From contig NZ_CP166730.1 in NCBI RefSeq assembly GCF_041320665.1, positions 4,464,001 through 4,528,000 of the forward strand: 64,000 nt of DNA, written 5' to 3'. How positions within the stretch are numbered: position 1 is the first letter of the stretch; each line of letters opens with the position of its first letter. The notes under the pieces were generated by a model. That model did not search any database. It was given only the letters and a program-made list of their open reading frames with translations, and had not been told where the DNA came from. This document shows positions 54,590 through 62,553 of this stretch, piece after piece. The translations under genes were made by a program, and so were the position numbers. The DNA is from Comamonas sp. GB3 AK4-5. Its GTDB lineage: Bacteria > Pseudomonadota > Gammaproteobacteria > Burkholderiales > Burkholderiaceae_C.

Positions 54590-55854
54590 CGCTCCCGCAC
54601 AGCATCACACCGGGCCTATACGAGCCCCAGGACCAGTTGTTCCTCTGGGCCTTGCTCGTCCCTGATACACCCACGCTGCTAGGCGAGATCCGCCTTTCAC
54701 CCTTTGTTGCGGACTGCGCCACGTTTTCCTATGCCTCGAGCTGGCAGGACTTTGCACTCAGCGAAGACCTGCCCTTGATGGCAGGGCAGAGCTTCTCTGC
54801 CGGCGAACGCGGCTCCGCGCCCGGCGCCCTGGATGATGCCCGGCCAGACCGCTGGGGCGAGCGCATCATCCGCCACGTCGACCGCCCCAAGCGGCTGTCC
54901 ATTCTGGAGATGCTGCTGTTTGCAGGGGATGACCGCTTTGGCGCACTCGGCGTGTCCGTCTCTGCCGAGCACTACATTCCACGCAACCTGGGGCCTTACC
55001 CACAGCTACGCGATGTGGGCGAGCTGGCCCGCGCCGTCGAAGACGTGCAGGCACAAGCGCCCATCACGCCAGCAATGCAGCGCCTGCTCCAGCCCGGTGT
55101 CACCTTGGGCGGTGCCCGCCCCAAGGCCTTGCTGCAGACCGACAGCGGACCCTGCATCATCAAGTTCAGCGAACTCGATGACGAGGTGGATACGCCGCTG
55201 ATAGAGCATGCCACCATGACACTGGCCCGACTGGCCGGCATACGCACCGCAGACACGGATGTGCTGGCACTGCCTGTGCGCCATGGCAAAAAGCGGCATG
55301 CACTGACCATCCAACGCTTTGACCGCATAGGACAGGCACGCATGCATTGCCTCTCCGCGAAAACCGCGCTGCGGGCCGCAGGGCTGCCCGAGGACTACAG
55401 CGCACTGGCTGGCATCTTGCTGCGCCTGGGCCATCCCGATCGGCAAAACGCCCAGCGCGAAGAGCTCTTCAAACGCATGGTGTTCAACATCCTGATGGAC
55501 AACACCGACGACCACGAGCGCAACCACAGCATCATGCTGAACTTTGACGGCTACTACGACCTGACGCCGGCCTACGACATGGTGCCCAGCTTGCAAAACC
55601 TGGGCTACCAGGCCATGGGTGTAGGTCGATTGGGTGCCGAGTCCAGCCTGGAGAACGCACTCTCGGACATCAACGAATACGGCATCAAGCTGCCACGCGC
55701 CATAGAGCTCATGCAGCAGGTGGCCGCCGTGGTCGAACACTGGCCCGCGCATTTCAGCGCCCTGGGCGTGAGCAGGGGCGACATGGAGCTCCTGAGCGCC
55801 AGCATTGACCGGGATGCGCTGCGCGCACAACGCCGCGTGGTGCTGGGCGCATAA
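54586..55854 (+). CDS. hipA: HipA-type serine/threonine kinase toxin
   Basis: This 422-residue HipA-fold kinase has the phosphate-binding GGARPKALLQ (near 175), an ATP-lysine strand CIIKFSELDDE, the catalytic NILMDNTDDHERN (near 302-314, with the D-x-x-x-x-N arrangement of HipA), and the metal-binding YDLTPAYDMVP. All key residues appear intact. Known HipA proteins phosphorylate glutamyl-tRNA synthetase or other targets and cause growth arrest; the target here is unknown. It is followed by an intrinsic terminator. Confidence 0.92.
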   Translation: MTLPHSITPGLYEPQDQLFLWALLVPDTPTLLGEIRLSPFVADCATFSYASSWQDFALSEDLPLMAGQSFSAGERGSAPGALDDARPDRWGERIIRHVDRPKRLSILEMLLFAGDDRFGALGVSVSAEHYIPRNLGPYPQLRDVGELARAVEDVQAQAPITPAMQRLLQPGVTLGGARPKALLQTDSGPCIIKFSELDDEVDTPLIEHATMTLARLAGIRTADTDVLALPVRHGKKRHALTIQRFDRIGQARMHCLSAKTALRAAGLPEDYSALAGILLRLGHPDRQNAQREELFKRMVFNILMDNTDDHERNHSIMLNFDGYYDLTPAYDMVPSLQNLGYQAMGVGRLGAESSLENALSDINEYGIKLPRAIELMQQVAAVVEHWPAHFSALGVSRGDMELLSASIDRDALRAQRRVVLGA

Positions 55855-55902
55855 GCTCCTCCATTCAGAGCAGCCCGCGCTGACCCAGGCTGCGAAAAAC
55901 GC

Positions 55903-55935
55903 AAAAAAGGCTTGCATTTCTGCAAGCCTTTTTTA
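55903..55935 (+). terminator. intrinsic terminator after hipA
   Basis: An AAGGCTTGCA/TGCAAGCCTT stem with a 4-base loop, flanked by A and T runs, has the same stem as the terminator at 53749-53778. Confidence 0.88.
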
Positions 55936-55975
55936 CATCTGTACGCCTCTTATTTCATCTGATAGTTGATTTAGA

Positions 55976-55999
55976 GCAAATGAGAATTAATTAGAATCG
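55976..55999. promoter_or_regulatory. Fur-box-like site upstream of siderophore receptor
   Basis: GCAAATGAGAATTA, a good Fur half-site, is followed by ATTAGAATCG as a weaker inverted half. It lies ~70 bp upstream of the receptor start, as expected for iron-repressed expression. Confidence 0.65.
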
Positions 56000-56067
56000 T
56001 ATTCCCACAGATTCTCTGCTCACAGCAACGCAGGCCGCTTTGCGTTCGCTCTTGTTTTCACGCCATC

Positions 56068-58194
56068 GTGACCCTCTGCCCTCGTCCCCTTCTGGGCCTG
56101 GCCGCCTGCCTGGCCATGCCCGCCCTCGCACAAACCGCCGCCACCGCGGACAGCGACACCCGCCAGCAGTCACTGCTGCCCGAGATCATCGTCCAGGAAA
56201 AAGCCCAGGAAATCGGCTACCAGCCCAAGCGAGCCACCACGGCCACCCGCACCGATGCGGCCTTGCGCGATCTGCCTCAGGCCGTGGCCGTGGTGCCGGC
56301 CCAGGTGCTGCAAGACCAGCAGGTGCGCAATATTGACGAGGCGCTGTACTACGTCAGCGGCATCACCCAGGCCAACACCCTGGGCGGCACGCAGGACGCG
56401 CTGATCAAGCGCGGCTTTGGCTTCAACCGCGACGGCTCCATCCTGCGCGACGGCGTACGCACCGTGCTGGCGCGCAACCTGACCTACACCACCGACCGAG
56501 TGGAAGTGCTCAAGGGCCCGTCCTCCATCCTCTACGGCAGCATGGACCCGGGCGGCGTGATCAATATGGTCACCAAAAAACCCCAGCTGGAATTTGCCGG
56601 CCAGGCTGCGCTCAGCGTCTCCAGCTATGGCGGCGGCGGCGCCTCTGTGGACCTGACCGGCCCGCTGGGTGACAAGGGCCTGGCCTACCGTCTGATTGCC
56701 GACACCAGCCATGTCGACTACTGGCGCAACTTTGGCGTGAACAAGCAGACTGTGATCGCCCCCTCGCTGGCCTGGTATGGCCGCGACAGCTATGTGCGCG
56801 TGTCCTATGAACACAGCGATTACGAGCAGCCTTTTGACCGTGGCACCGTCATCGACAAGCGCACGGGCAAGCCGCTGGACATAGACCCCCGCCGCCGTCT
56901 GGACGAGGCCTACAACCGCACCCTGGGCGACTCGGACTTTTTCACCGTGCAAGGCCAGCACACGCTGAGCCCGCAGTGGAAGCTGGGCGCCACCTACAGC
57001 TACAACCGCAACCGCTACGACGACTACCAGGCCCGGCCGGTGTCGCTCAACCCGGTGACCGGCGTGCTCACCCGCCGCCCCGACGGCACGCGCGGCGCCG
57101 TGAGCCAGCAGCATGTGGCCCAGTTCAATCTGCAGGGCAGCGTGCAATGGGGCGGGCTGCGCCACGACGTCCTCACCGGCCTGGACCTGGAGGACAGCGA
57201 CATCTACCGCCGCGACCTGATTCGCGGCCGCAACAACAGCGGCTTCAACGTCTACGACCCGGTCTACGGCCAGATGCCCCACTCCACCAGCATCAGTGCC
57301 GCCGACAGCGAGCAGAGCGACAAAATCCGCCAGCAAGCCCTGTTCTTCCAGGACAACATCCGCCTGGGTGCGCACTGGATTGCCCAGGCCGGCGGCCGCT
57401 GGCTGCACTACAAGCAGGAGGCCGGCAAGGGCCGGCCCTTCCAGGTCAACAGCGCCTCCAATGGCTGGCAGTTTGTGCCGCGCGTGGGCCTGGTGTGGCA
57501 GCCCGACCAGCGCTGGTCGGTCTATGGCAGCTACAGCGAATCCTTCAAGCCGCAAAGCAGCGTGGGCACGCTGCTGGTGGGCGCCCTGCCGCCAGAGCAG
57601 GCCAAGTCCTGGGAACTGGGCGCCAAGCTGGAGCTGGCCCGCGGCCTCAGCGCCACCGCAGCTGTCTACGACATCCGCAAGCGCAATGTGCAGGGCAAGG
57701 ATGTGGTCGACGGCGAAACCGTCACCCGTGTCATGGGTGGTGCCCGCTCGCGCGGGCTGGAGCTGGACATTGCAGGCCAGCTCAGCCGCCAGTGGCAGCT
57801 GATTGGCAGCTATGCCTACACCGACGCCTGGGTCAGCGATGACCCGCAATACCAGGGCAATCGCCTGGCCAATGTGGCAAGGCACAGCGCCTCGCTGTTT
57901 GCGGCCTACAGCTTTGCGCGTGACAGCAGCAATGGCCAGTGGCGCGCCGGTGCCGGCGTGCGCCATGTGGGCAAGCGGGCGGGCGACGCCAAGAACAGTT
58001 TTGACAACGATGCCTACAACGTCACCGACGCCTTTGTCTCTTACGAAACGCAGTGGAACCAGCGCCCGGTACGCCTGCAGCTGAACATCAAAAACCTGTT
58101 CGACAAAACCTATGTGGCCTCATCGGGCAGTGACATCTATGTCTCGCTGGGCGAGCGCCGCCAGGCAGTGCTGCGCGCCGTGTTGGACTTTTAA
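56068..58194 (+). CDS. TonB-dependent siderophore receptor
   Basis: The protein has 708 residues. A signal peptide (MPALAQ, ~22) is followed by the plug domain (about 65-190; VAVVPAQVLQDQQVRNIDEA, VLKGPSSILYGSMDPGGVIN) and a 22-strand beta-barrel ending in LRAVLDF. Motifs such as ALYYVSGITQAN place it with ferric-siderophore (FhuA/FpvA-type) receptors. It takes up a ferric siderophore using TonB energy. The GTG at 56068 is the only plausible start before the signal peptide. No siderophore biosynthesis genes adjoin it. Confidence 0.93.
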   Translation: MTLCPRPLLGLAACLAMPALAQTAATADSDTRQQSLLPEIIVQEKAQEIGYQPKRATTATRTDAALRDLPQAVAVVPAQVLQDQQVRNIDEALYYVSGITQANTLGGTQDALIKRGFGFNRDGSILRDGVRTVLARNLTYTTDRVEVLKGPSSILYGSMDPGGVINMVTKKPQLEFAGQAALSVSSYGGGGASVDLTGPLGDKGLAYRLIADTSHVDYWRNFGVNKQTVIAPSLAWYGRDSYVRVSYEHSDYEQPFDRGTVIDKRTGKPLDIDPRRRLDEAYNRTLGDSDFFTVQGQHTLSPQWKLGATYSYNRNRYDDYQARPVSLNPVTGVLTRRPDGTRGAVSQQHVAQFNLQGSVQWGGLRHDVLTGLDLEDSDIYRRDLIRGRNNSGFNVYDPVYGQMPHSTSISAADSEQSDKIRQQALFFQDNIRLGAHWIAQAGGRWLHYKQEAGKGRPFQVNSASNGWQFVPRVGLVWQPDQRWSVYGSYSESFKPQSSVGTLLVGALPPEQAKSWELGAKLELARGLSATAAVYDIRKRNVQGKDVVDGETVTRVMGGARSRGLELDIAGQLSRQWQLIGSYAYTDAWVSDDPQYQGNRLANVARHSASLFAAYSFARDSSNGQWRAGAGVRHVGKRAGDAKNSFDNDAYNVTDAFVSYETQWNQRPVRLQLNIKNLFDKTYVASSGSDIYVSLGERRQAVLRAVLDF

Positions 58195-58197
58195 GAT

Positions 58198-58313
58198 CCA
58201 CTCACACAAGCCTCGATACGTCGTTGCTCAGCCTTGTCGTACGAGGTGTACTGCCTACGGCCTCACGCCTCGTCTCGACCGCAAACCTACGGTTTGCTGG
58301 GTCGTGTGAGTGG
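58198..58313. repeat. 116-bp intergenic element with inverted ends
   Basis: CCACTCACAC (58198-58207) is exactly complementary to GTGTGAGTGG (58304-58313), and an internal perfect hairpin GCAAACC-TAC-GGTTTGC lies at 58281-58297. The body resembles a dispersed intergenic repeat. It sits between convergent genes and may also act as a transcription stop. Confidence 0.6.
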
Positions 58314-58346
58314 TTCTAAGCAGCAAGCTGCACGCCACGCCTTCGC

Positions 58347-59636
58347 TCACGCCTCGCCCTGGTAACGCCCCAGCACCAGCGAGGCATTCACCCCGCCAAA
58401 ACCAAAGCCGTTGAGCAAGGCGTGCTGCATGGCCACGGGCCGGGCCGCGCCGCGCACCAGGTCCAGCCCCTCGGCCAGCACATCGGGCTGCTCCAGGTTC
58501 AGCACCGGCGGCACCATCTGATCGCGCAGGGCCAGCACGGTGAAGATGCTGGCCACACCACCGGCCGCGCCCAGCAAATGGCCCAGGGCGGATTTGGTGG
58601 CGGTGATGGCGGGGCCTGTCCCTTCAGCCATGGCCTGGCCAAACACGGCACGTATGGCGGCCAGCTCGCCCCGGTCACCTACCGGGGTGGAGGTGGCATG
58701 GGCGTTCAAATGCTGAATCTGGCCTGGCTGTAGCTGCGCCTGGGCCAGGGCGGTTTCCATGGCGCGGCGCGCGCCGTTGCCGTCTTCCGGGCCGGAGGTG
58801 ATGTGGTAGGCATCGGCGCTGGTGCCATAGCCCAGCACCTCGGCCAGCGGCGTGGCGCCGCGCGCCAGCGCATGCTCCAGGGATTCGAGCACCAGCATGC
58901 CTGCGCCCTCACCCATCACAAAGCCGTCACGCGCCGCATCGAAGGGGCGCGAGGCTTGCTCAGGCCTATCGTTAAAGCCGCTGGACAAGGCCTTGGCCGC
59001 TGCAAAGCCACCCAGGCTGACGCGGTCTATGCAGGCCTCGCTGCCGCCGCACAGGGCCACATCGGCCTCACCAGCGCGAATCAGCCGGGCCGCATCGCCC
59101 ACGGCCTGGATGCTGGCGGCGCAGGCCGTGACCGGCGCGCCAATCGGGCCCTTGAGCCCATGGCGTATGGAGACATGGCCTGCAGCCAGATTGACCAGAA
59201 ACGCCGGCACGGTAAAGGGCGACAGCCGCGAAGGGCCGCGCGTATCCGTGGTGCGCACCGCCTCGGCAATGGCACCAAAGCCGCCCACGCCCGAGGCAAT
59301 CACCGTGGCCGTGCGCTCCTGCTGCGCAGCCGTCTGCGGCTGCCAGCCGGCATGGGCCAGGGCCTGGCCGGCCGCACCCAGGGCCATGGCGCTAAAGCGG
59401 TCCATGCGCCGCTGCTCCTTGGGGGAGACCACGGCATCGGCATTCCAGCCGCCTTCTGCATCCTCGTCCAGCTCCGGCACACGGCCCGCAATGCGGGTGT
59501 CCAGGCCTTCGCAGACGGCGGGGGCCAGCGCACGTATGCCGGACTGGCCGGCCAGCAGGCGCTGCCAAGCCAGCTCCACCGAGCAACCCAACGGCGAGAC
59601 CAGGCCCAGGCCGGTGATGACCACGCGGCGGCTCAT
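58347..59636 (-). CDS. beta-ketoacyl-ACP synthase II-like protein (stand-alone)
   Basis: This 429-residue thiolase-fold condensing enzyme has the catalytic Cys in TACAAS (C172), the two His in NAHATSTPVGD (H313) and KSALGHLLGAAG (H353, with K348), and GFGFGGVN near the C-terminus. All catalytic residues are present. It is not in a fab cluster; its only partner is a divergent TetR gene with shared palindromes, suggesting an inducible special-purpose fatty-acid or polyketide condensation. ATG 59636 (MSRRVVITGLG) is chosen. Confidence 0.9.
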   Translation of the reverse strand: MSRRVVITGLGLVSPLGCSVELAWQRLLAGQSGIRALAPAVCEGLDTRIAGRVPELDEDAEGGWNADAVVSPKEQRRMDRFSAMALGAAGQALAHAGWQPQTAAQQERTATVIASGVGGFGAIAEAVRTTDTRGPSRLSPFTVPAFLVNLAAGHVSIRHGLKGPIGAPVTACAASIQAVGDAARLIRAGEADVALCGGSEACIDRVSLGGFAAAKALSSGFNDRPEQASRPFDAARDGFVMGEGAGMLVLESLEHALARGATPLAEVLGYGTSADAYHITSGPEDGNGARRAMETALAQAQLQPGQIQHLNAHATSTPVGDRGELAAIRAVFGQAMAEGTGPAITATKSALGHLLGAAGGVASIFTVLALRDQMVPPVLNLEQPDVLAEGLDLVRGAARPVAMQHALLNGFGFGGVNASLVLGRYQGEA

Positions 59637-59716
59637 GGGCGGCCTCCGGCCTGTGCGGCAACGCAGAGAAAAAACGGCTTCATCGGCTTCATGGGTCGCG
59701 GCCGGCGGTGCCGGCA

Positions 59717-59765
59717 TTTATGATGAGGAGCATCATCATAAATTGTTTTGATGATGGACATCATC
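59717..59765. promoter_or_regulatory. two palindromic operators between ketosynthase and TetR genes
   Basis: Site 1: TTTATGATG (59717-59725) with CATCATAAA (59734-59742). Site 2: GATGATGGACATCATC (59750-59765). Both share the GATG/CATC core. They lie within the 136-bp divergent gap, consistent with TetR repression of both genes. Confidence 0.7.
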
Positions 59766-59772
59766 TAAACCC

Positions 59773-60396
59773 ATGAAAGTCTCCAAGGCCCAAGCGGCCG
59801 AAAACCGCGCCGGCATCGTCGATGCCGCGGCCCGCCTCTACCGCGAGCACGGCCTGGCCGGCGTGGGCGTGGCCGACATCACCCGCGACGCCGGCCTGAC
59901 CCATGGCGGCCTGTACCGCCATTTCGAATCCAAGGACGCGCTGGCGCGCGAAGCCTGTCTGCGCGCCTTTGACTGGACCATCACGCCCCTGGCCGCACTG
60001 GATAACCAGCATGGTGATGGCGACACCGATCCCCAGGCCAGGCTGCAGGCGCTGGTGCACGGCTATCTGTCCAGCAGCCACCGCGACCACCCCGGCGAGG
60101 GCTGCCCCGCCGCCGCCCTGGCCGTGGATGCGGCCCGGGCCGGGCCAGAAATGTCGGAGGTGTTTGCCCAGGGCGTGGAGAGCAATATCCAGCGCTTTGC
60201 TCGCGCCCTGATGTCTGCGGACGAGGACGCCCAGCGCCCGCTGACACCCGAGGAACGCGCCACCACCATCACCACCCTGGCCAGCATGGTGGGCGCCCTG
60301 GTGCTGGCCCGCGCCACCGCCGCCGGCAACCCCGCGCTGTCCGAGGAAATCCTGGCCACGCTGCGTGCGCAGTTGGCGCCGCAGGACCAAGCCTAA
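59773..60396 (+). CDS. TetR-family transcriptional regulator
   Basis: This 207-residue protein has an N-terminal TetR HTH (about 10-57: NRAGIVDAAARLYREHGLAG, ITRDAGLTHGGLYRHFESKD), followed by an all-helical ligand domain with GCPAAALAVDAARAGPEM. The GCPAAAL type is common in regulators related to the AcrR/YxaF group. It probably represses the divergent ketosynthase gene and itself through the two palindromes. It ends in a weak terminator-like sequence. Confidence 0.9.
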   Translation: MKVSKAQAAENRAGIVDAAARLYREHGLAGVGVADITRDAGLTHGGLYRHFESKDALAREACLRAFDWTITPLAALDNQHGDGDTDPQARLQALVHGYLSSSHRDHPGEGCPAAALAVDAARAGPEMSEVFAQGVESNIQRFARALMSADEDAQRPLTPEERATTITTLASMVGALVLARATAAGNPALSEEILATLRAQLAPQDQA

Positions 60397-60702
60397 GCAG
60401 CCCAGCCCGAGCCTGTCCCTCCACTCCCGCACTAGGCATGCTGGGCAACGGCGCCCCGTCGTTGGGGTGAGCCCCGCTGGCCCTGTTGCTCCTGTTGCTC
60501 CTGAAAAAAGAAACTGCACCAGCGCACTACCATTGCGCTGAAAGAAAAAAGGCTTGAATTTTTACAAACCTTTTTGAGGATATTCAACACAGCCCGAACC
60601 TGCGCTTTTCCATAGCCTATCTCAGCTTAAAAAGAAGGGCGTGGTTGCAGGCCGATTTACGACTGGCCATAGATCAGCCTGATGCTGCCATATGGCATTG
60701 CA
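60397..60702. other. 306-bp gap with degenerate terminator and start of low-GC patch
   Basis: No gene. At about 60505-60585 it carries CTCCTGAAAAAA, a GCGC-rich block and an imperfect AAGGCTTG/CAAACCTT hairpin with a T run, a degenerate copy of the arrangement at 53700-53778. It likely terminates the TetR gene. Base composition drops from ~60600 on. Confidence 0.6.
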
Positions 60703-61677
60703 TTATTTAGGATAAATTTCACACAGATCGGAAAATTTTTCACGCATGATGCGTGCAGCAGCTCCATATTTTTCATATTCAATTTTCTTTTTCATTGCAG
60801 TTGCTGAAGCTAACCATTCAGTGCCAATGCAGTTAGCAGCATTCTTCGATTTGCATAAGGCCCCTTCCGCTGAAAATGATTCAGCCTGCAGAACAGTATC
60901 GCCTCTCATCGCATCGATGCCGATAGTTTTATAGAGCGTTAACAAATATTGGATTTCAATTTGAAGCTTTTCTCGAAGAGATTCGGAGTCAAGCTGTTTT
61001 TCAAAAAAATCCGTCAAGCTTTGCAGATATTTATCATCGACTGCAGTCCGTTGGCTCTGAATCAATCCATCAATATCACGGCGATTGAGCATGGCTTGAT
61101 CTTCTGCATTAGCGTTCGCAAGAAGTAACGGAAATATTTTGCTTTGCTGTAGATAGGACAATGCTGCTGCAGCAATCCAAGGAGCTTTCTTTCCAGTATT
61201 GACGTCTTCAAACCCATCTGCAATTTCAGATTCAGCGCGCTCGAACGATAGATACTCTATAAAATCGCCGTAATGAGGTGACTCCATGATTCTTTTAATT
61301 ATGGTGATTTGAGCATCCGTCAGAGCATTTTGAATCGTTGCATCTTGTATACGACCTGCGGCTGTAAAAATAGTAAGCACATCCGGATCCGGTGAACCCA
61401 TTTCGTTAAGGATTGCTTCACCAAACTCATCAAACCGCGGGTTCTCGACCAAATTTTGAAAATTTCTACACCTATTGAGCATTAGTGTTCGATAAGCCAG
61501 TTCACGAGCAATTTCCAAATGATATATGCGATGTTCAAGTTGGACGAGTTCTTCCTTCGGACCTCGAATAACATCATGCAAGAACGTCGAGATATTTTGT
61601 GCATGACTTGTTCCGCCAAAAGCCAGCAAAGCAATCATTGCAGCCCGACACCGAAGGCTTAAGAAAATTTTTCGCAT
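60703..61677 (-). CDS. orphan exported protein in a low-GC patch
   Basis: This 324-residue protein has a signal peptide (FGGTSHAQ, ~27). The mature part is largely helical and rich in charged residues (EELVQLEHRIYHLEIARELA, ESLREKLQIEIQYLLTLYKT), with scattered Cys. No family recognised. Codon use is AT-rich, unlike the surrounding genes, indicating recent acquisition. No strong promoter was identified. Confidence 0.75.
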   Translation of the reverse strand: MRKIFLSLRCRAAMIALLAFGGTSHAQNISTFLHDVIRGPKEELVQLEHRIYHLEIARELAYRTLMLNRCRNFQNLVENPRFDEFGEAILNEMGSPDPDVLTIFTAAGRIQDATIQNALTDAQITIIKRIMESPHYGDFIEYLSFERAESEIADGFEDVNTGKKAPWIAAAALSYLQQSKIFPLLLANANAEDQAMLNRRDIDGLIQSQRTAVDDKYLQSLTDFFEKQLDSESLREKLQIEIQYLLTLYKTIGIDAMRGDTVLQAESFSAEGALCKSKNAANCIGTEWLASATAMKKKIEYEKYGAAARIMREKFSDLCEIYPK

Positions 61678-62097
61678 ACTTTAAACTCGTGCTACATGAT
61701 TGCTATTTGTATGGGATGCACCAGCCCATGGCTCTACCTCCGAAAGGCGGCTAGCTGCGAGGCCGTGATGATCGACTGCGCATAATTACGGAATCAACTG
61801 GTCAATGCACCACAATCTCCGCCTCTGGCGAGAGGATTTTTGCCATAAATCAAAGGCTGCAGATTTAGAAAGCACGGATGTGGGATCACTGGAAATCTGG
61901 CGATACCTTGCACGAGAGATCGTTAATTTTTTTGGCCAACTGGCACCTCCATTTACTCCCTCCTGAGTGCAACGTGCGGCGTCCGGCCACCAGTCAGGCA
62001 TCCGTCTAACTTGACATTGGTCATGCCTGAGCTAAAAGAAATATTCAGAGTGTTGATCGCAGTTGAATCTATCACTACGTTACCAGGTGATTAAACA
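61678..62097. other. 420-bp low-GC intergenic region, no clear gene
   Basis: It contains one 53-codon plus-strand frame (61805-61966, starting MHHNLRLWREDFC) that could be a gene fragment, and an 8-bp inverted repeat TCAGGCAT/ATGCCTGA (61994-62001, 62023-62030). I see nothing else that can be supported. Confidence 0.5.
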
Positions 62098-62457
62098 CTA
62101 TGCAAGCGAGATTTCAAAGGTGTAACGAATAGTCTGAAGTATCACTAGCCAAAGGAGCCCGGAGAATACAAAAGGACCAGACGAAAGATGCATCTGAACC
62201 ATGTCTTTGTGTGGTGCAGAGCGCCCCTCCATCTCTGCTCGGCAGTTCTCCTCTCGTTGCTGCATATGGAGATGCCCAATGACGGCAGTCGGCGTGTTCA
62301 TAGCACGCCAGCATCCAAACACCATGACACCTGCTCCAACATAAGAGCCAAGGTTTATAAGCGATGCGAGGGTTCGACCATTGAAGAATGCCACTGCCAA
62401 CGAGAGCAAGATACAGCAGCCAAAGATGAGAAAAAAATTCTTGGATGGTGATTTCAT
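62098..62457 (-). CDS. hypothetical membrane protein in low-GC patch
   Basis: This 119-residue protein has three hydrophobic segments: NFFLIFGCCILLSLAVAFF, LINLGSYVGAGVMVFGCW, and near the C-terminus FVFSGLLWLVILQTI. A polar loop rich in Glu/Arg separates the second and third. No family recognised; composition is AT-rich like its neighbour. It could be a small-molecule or stress-related membrane protein of a mobile origin, but there is no direct evidence. Confidence 0.6.
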   Translation of the reverse strand: MKSPSKNFFLIFGCCILLSLAVAFFNGRTLASLINLGSYVGAGVMVFGCWRAMNTPTAVIGHLHMQQREENCRAEMEGRSAPHKDMVQMHLSSGPFVFSGLLWLVILQTIRYTFEISLA

Positions 62458-62553
62458 ACAAGCTTTTTTAATAGTGATAGGGGCTGAAGTTTATTCTGTT
62501 GTGTACACAGATACGCTAATGCATCATTGGCCGCTTCTGTCCCCCCCCAGCCC

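Noticed and set aside
56170..57966. 598-codon open frame on the minus strand
   Set aside because: Antisense to the siderophore receptor, which is clearly the real gene.
61786..62001. 71-codon minus-strand frame in the low-GC patch
   Set aside because: Its composition is not protein-like, and an equally plausible short frame runs on the other strand; neither can be supported.
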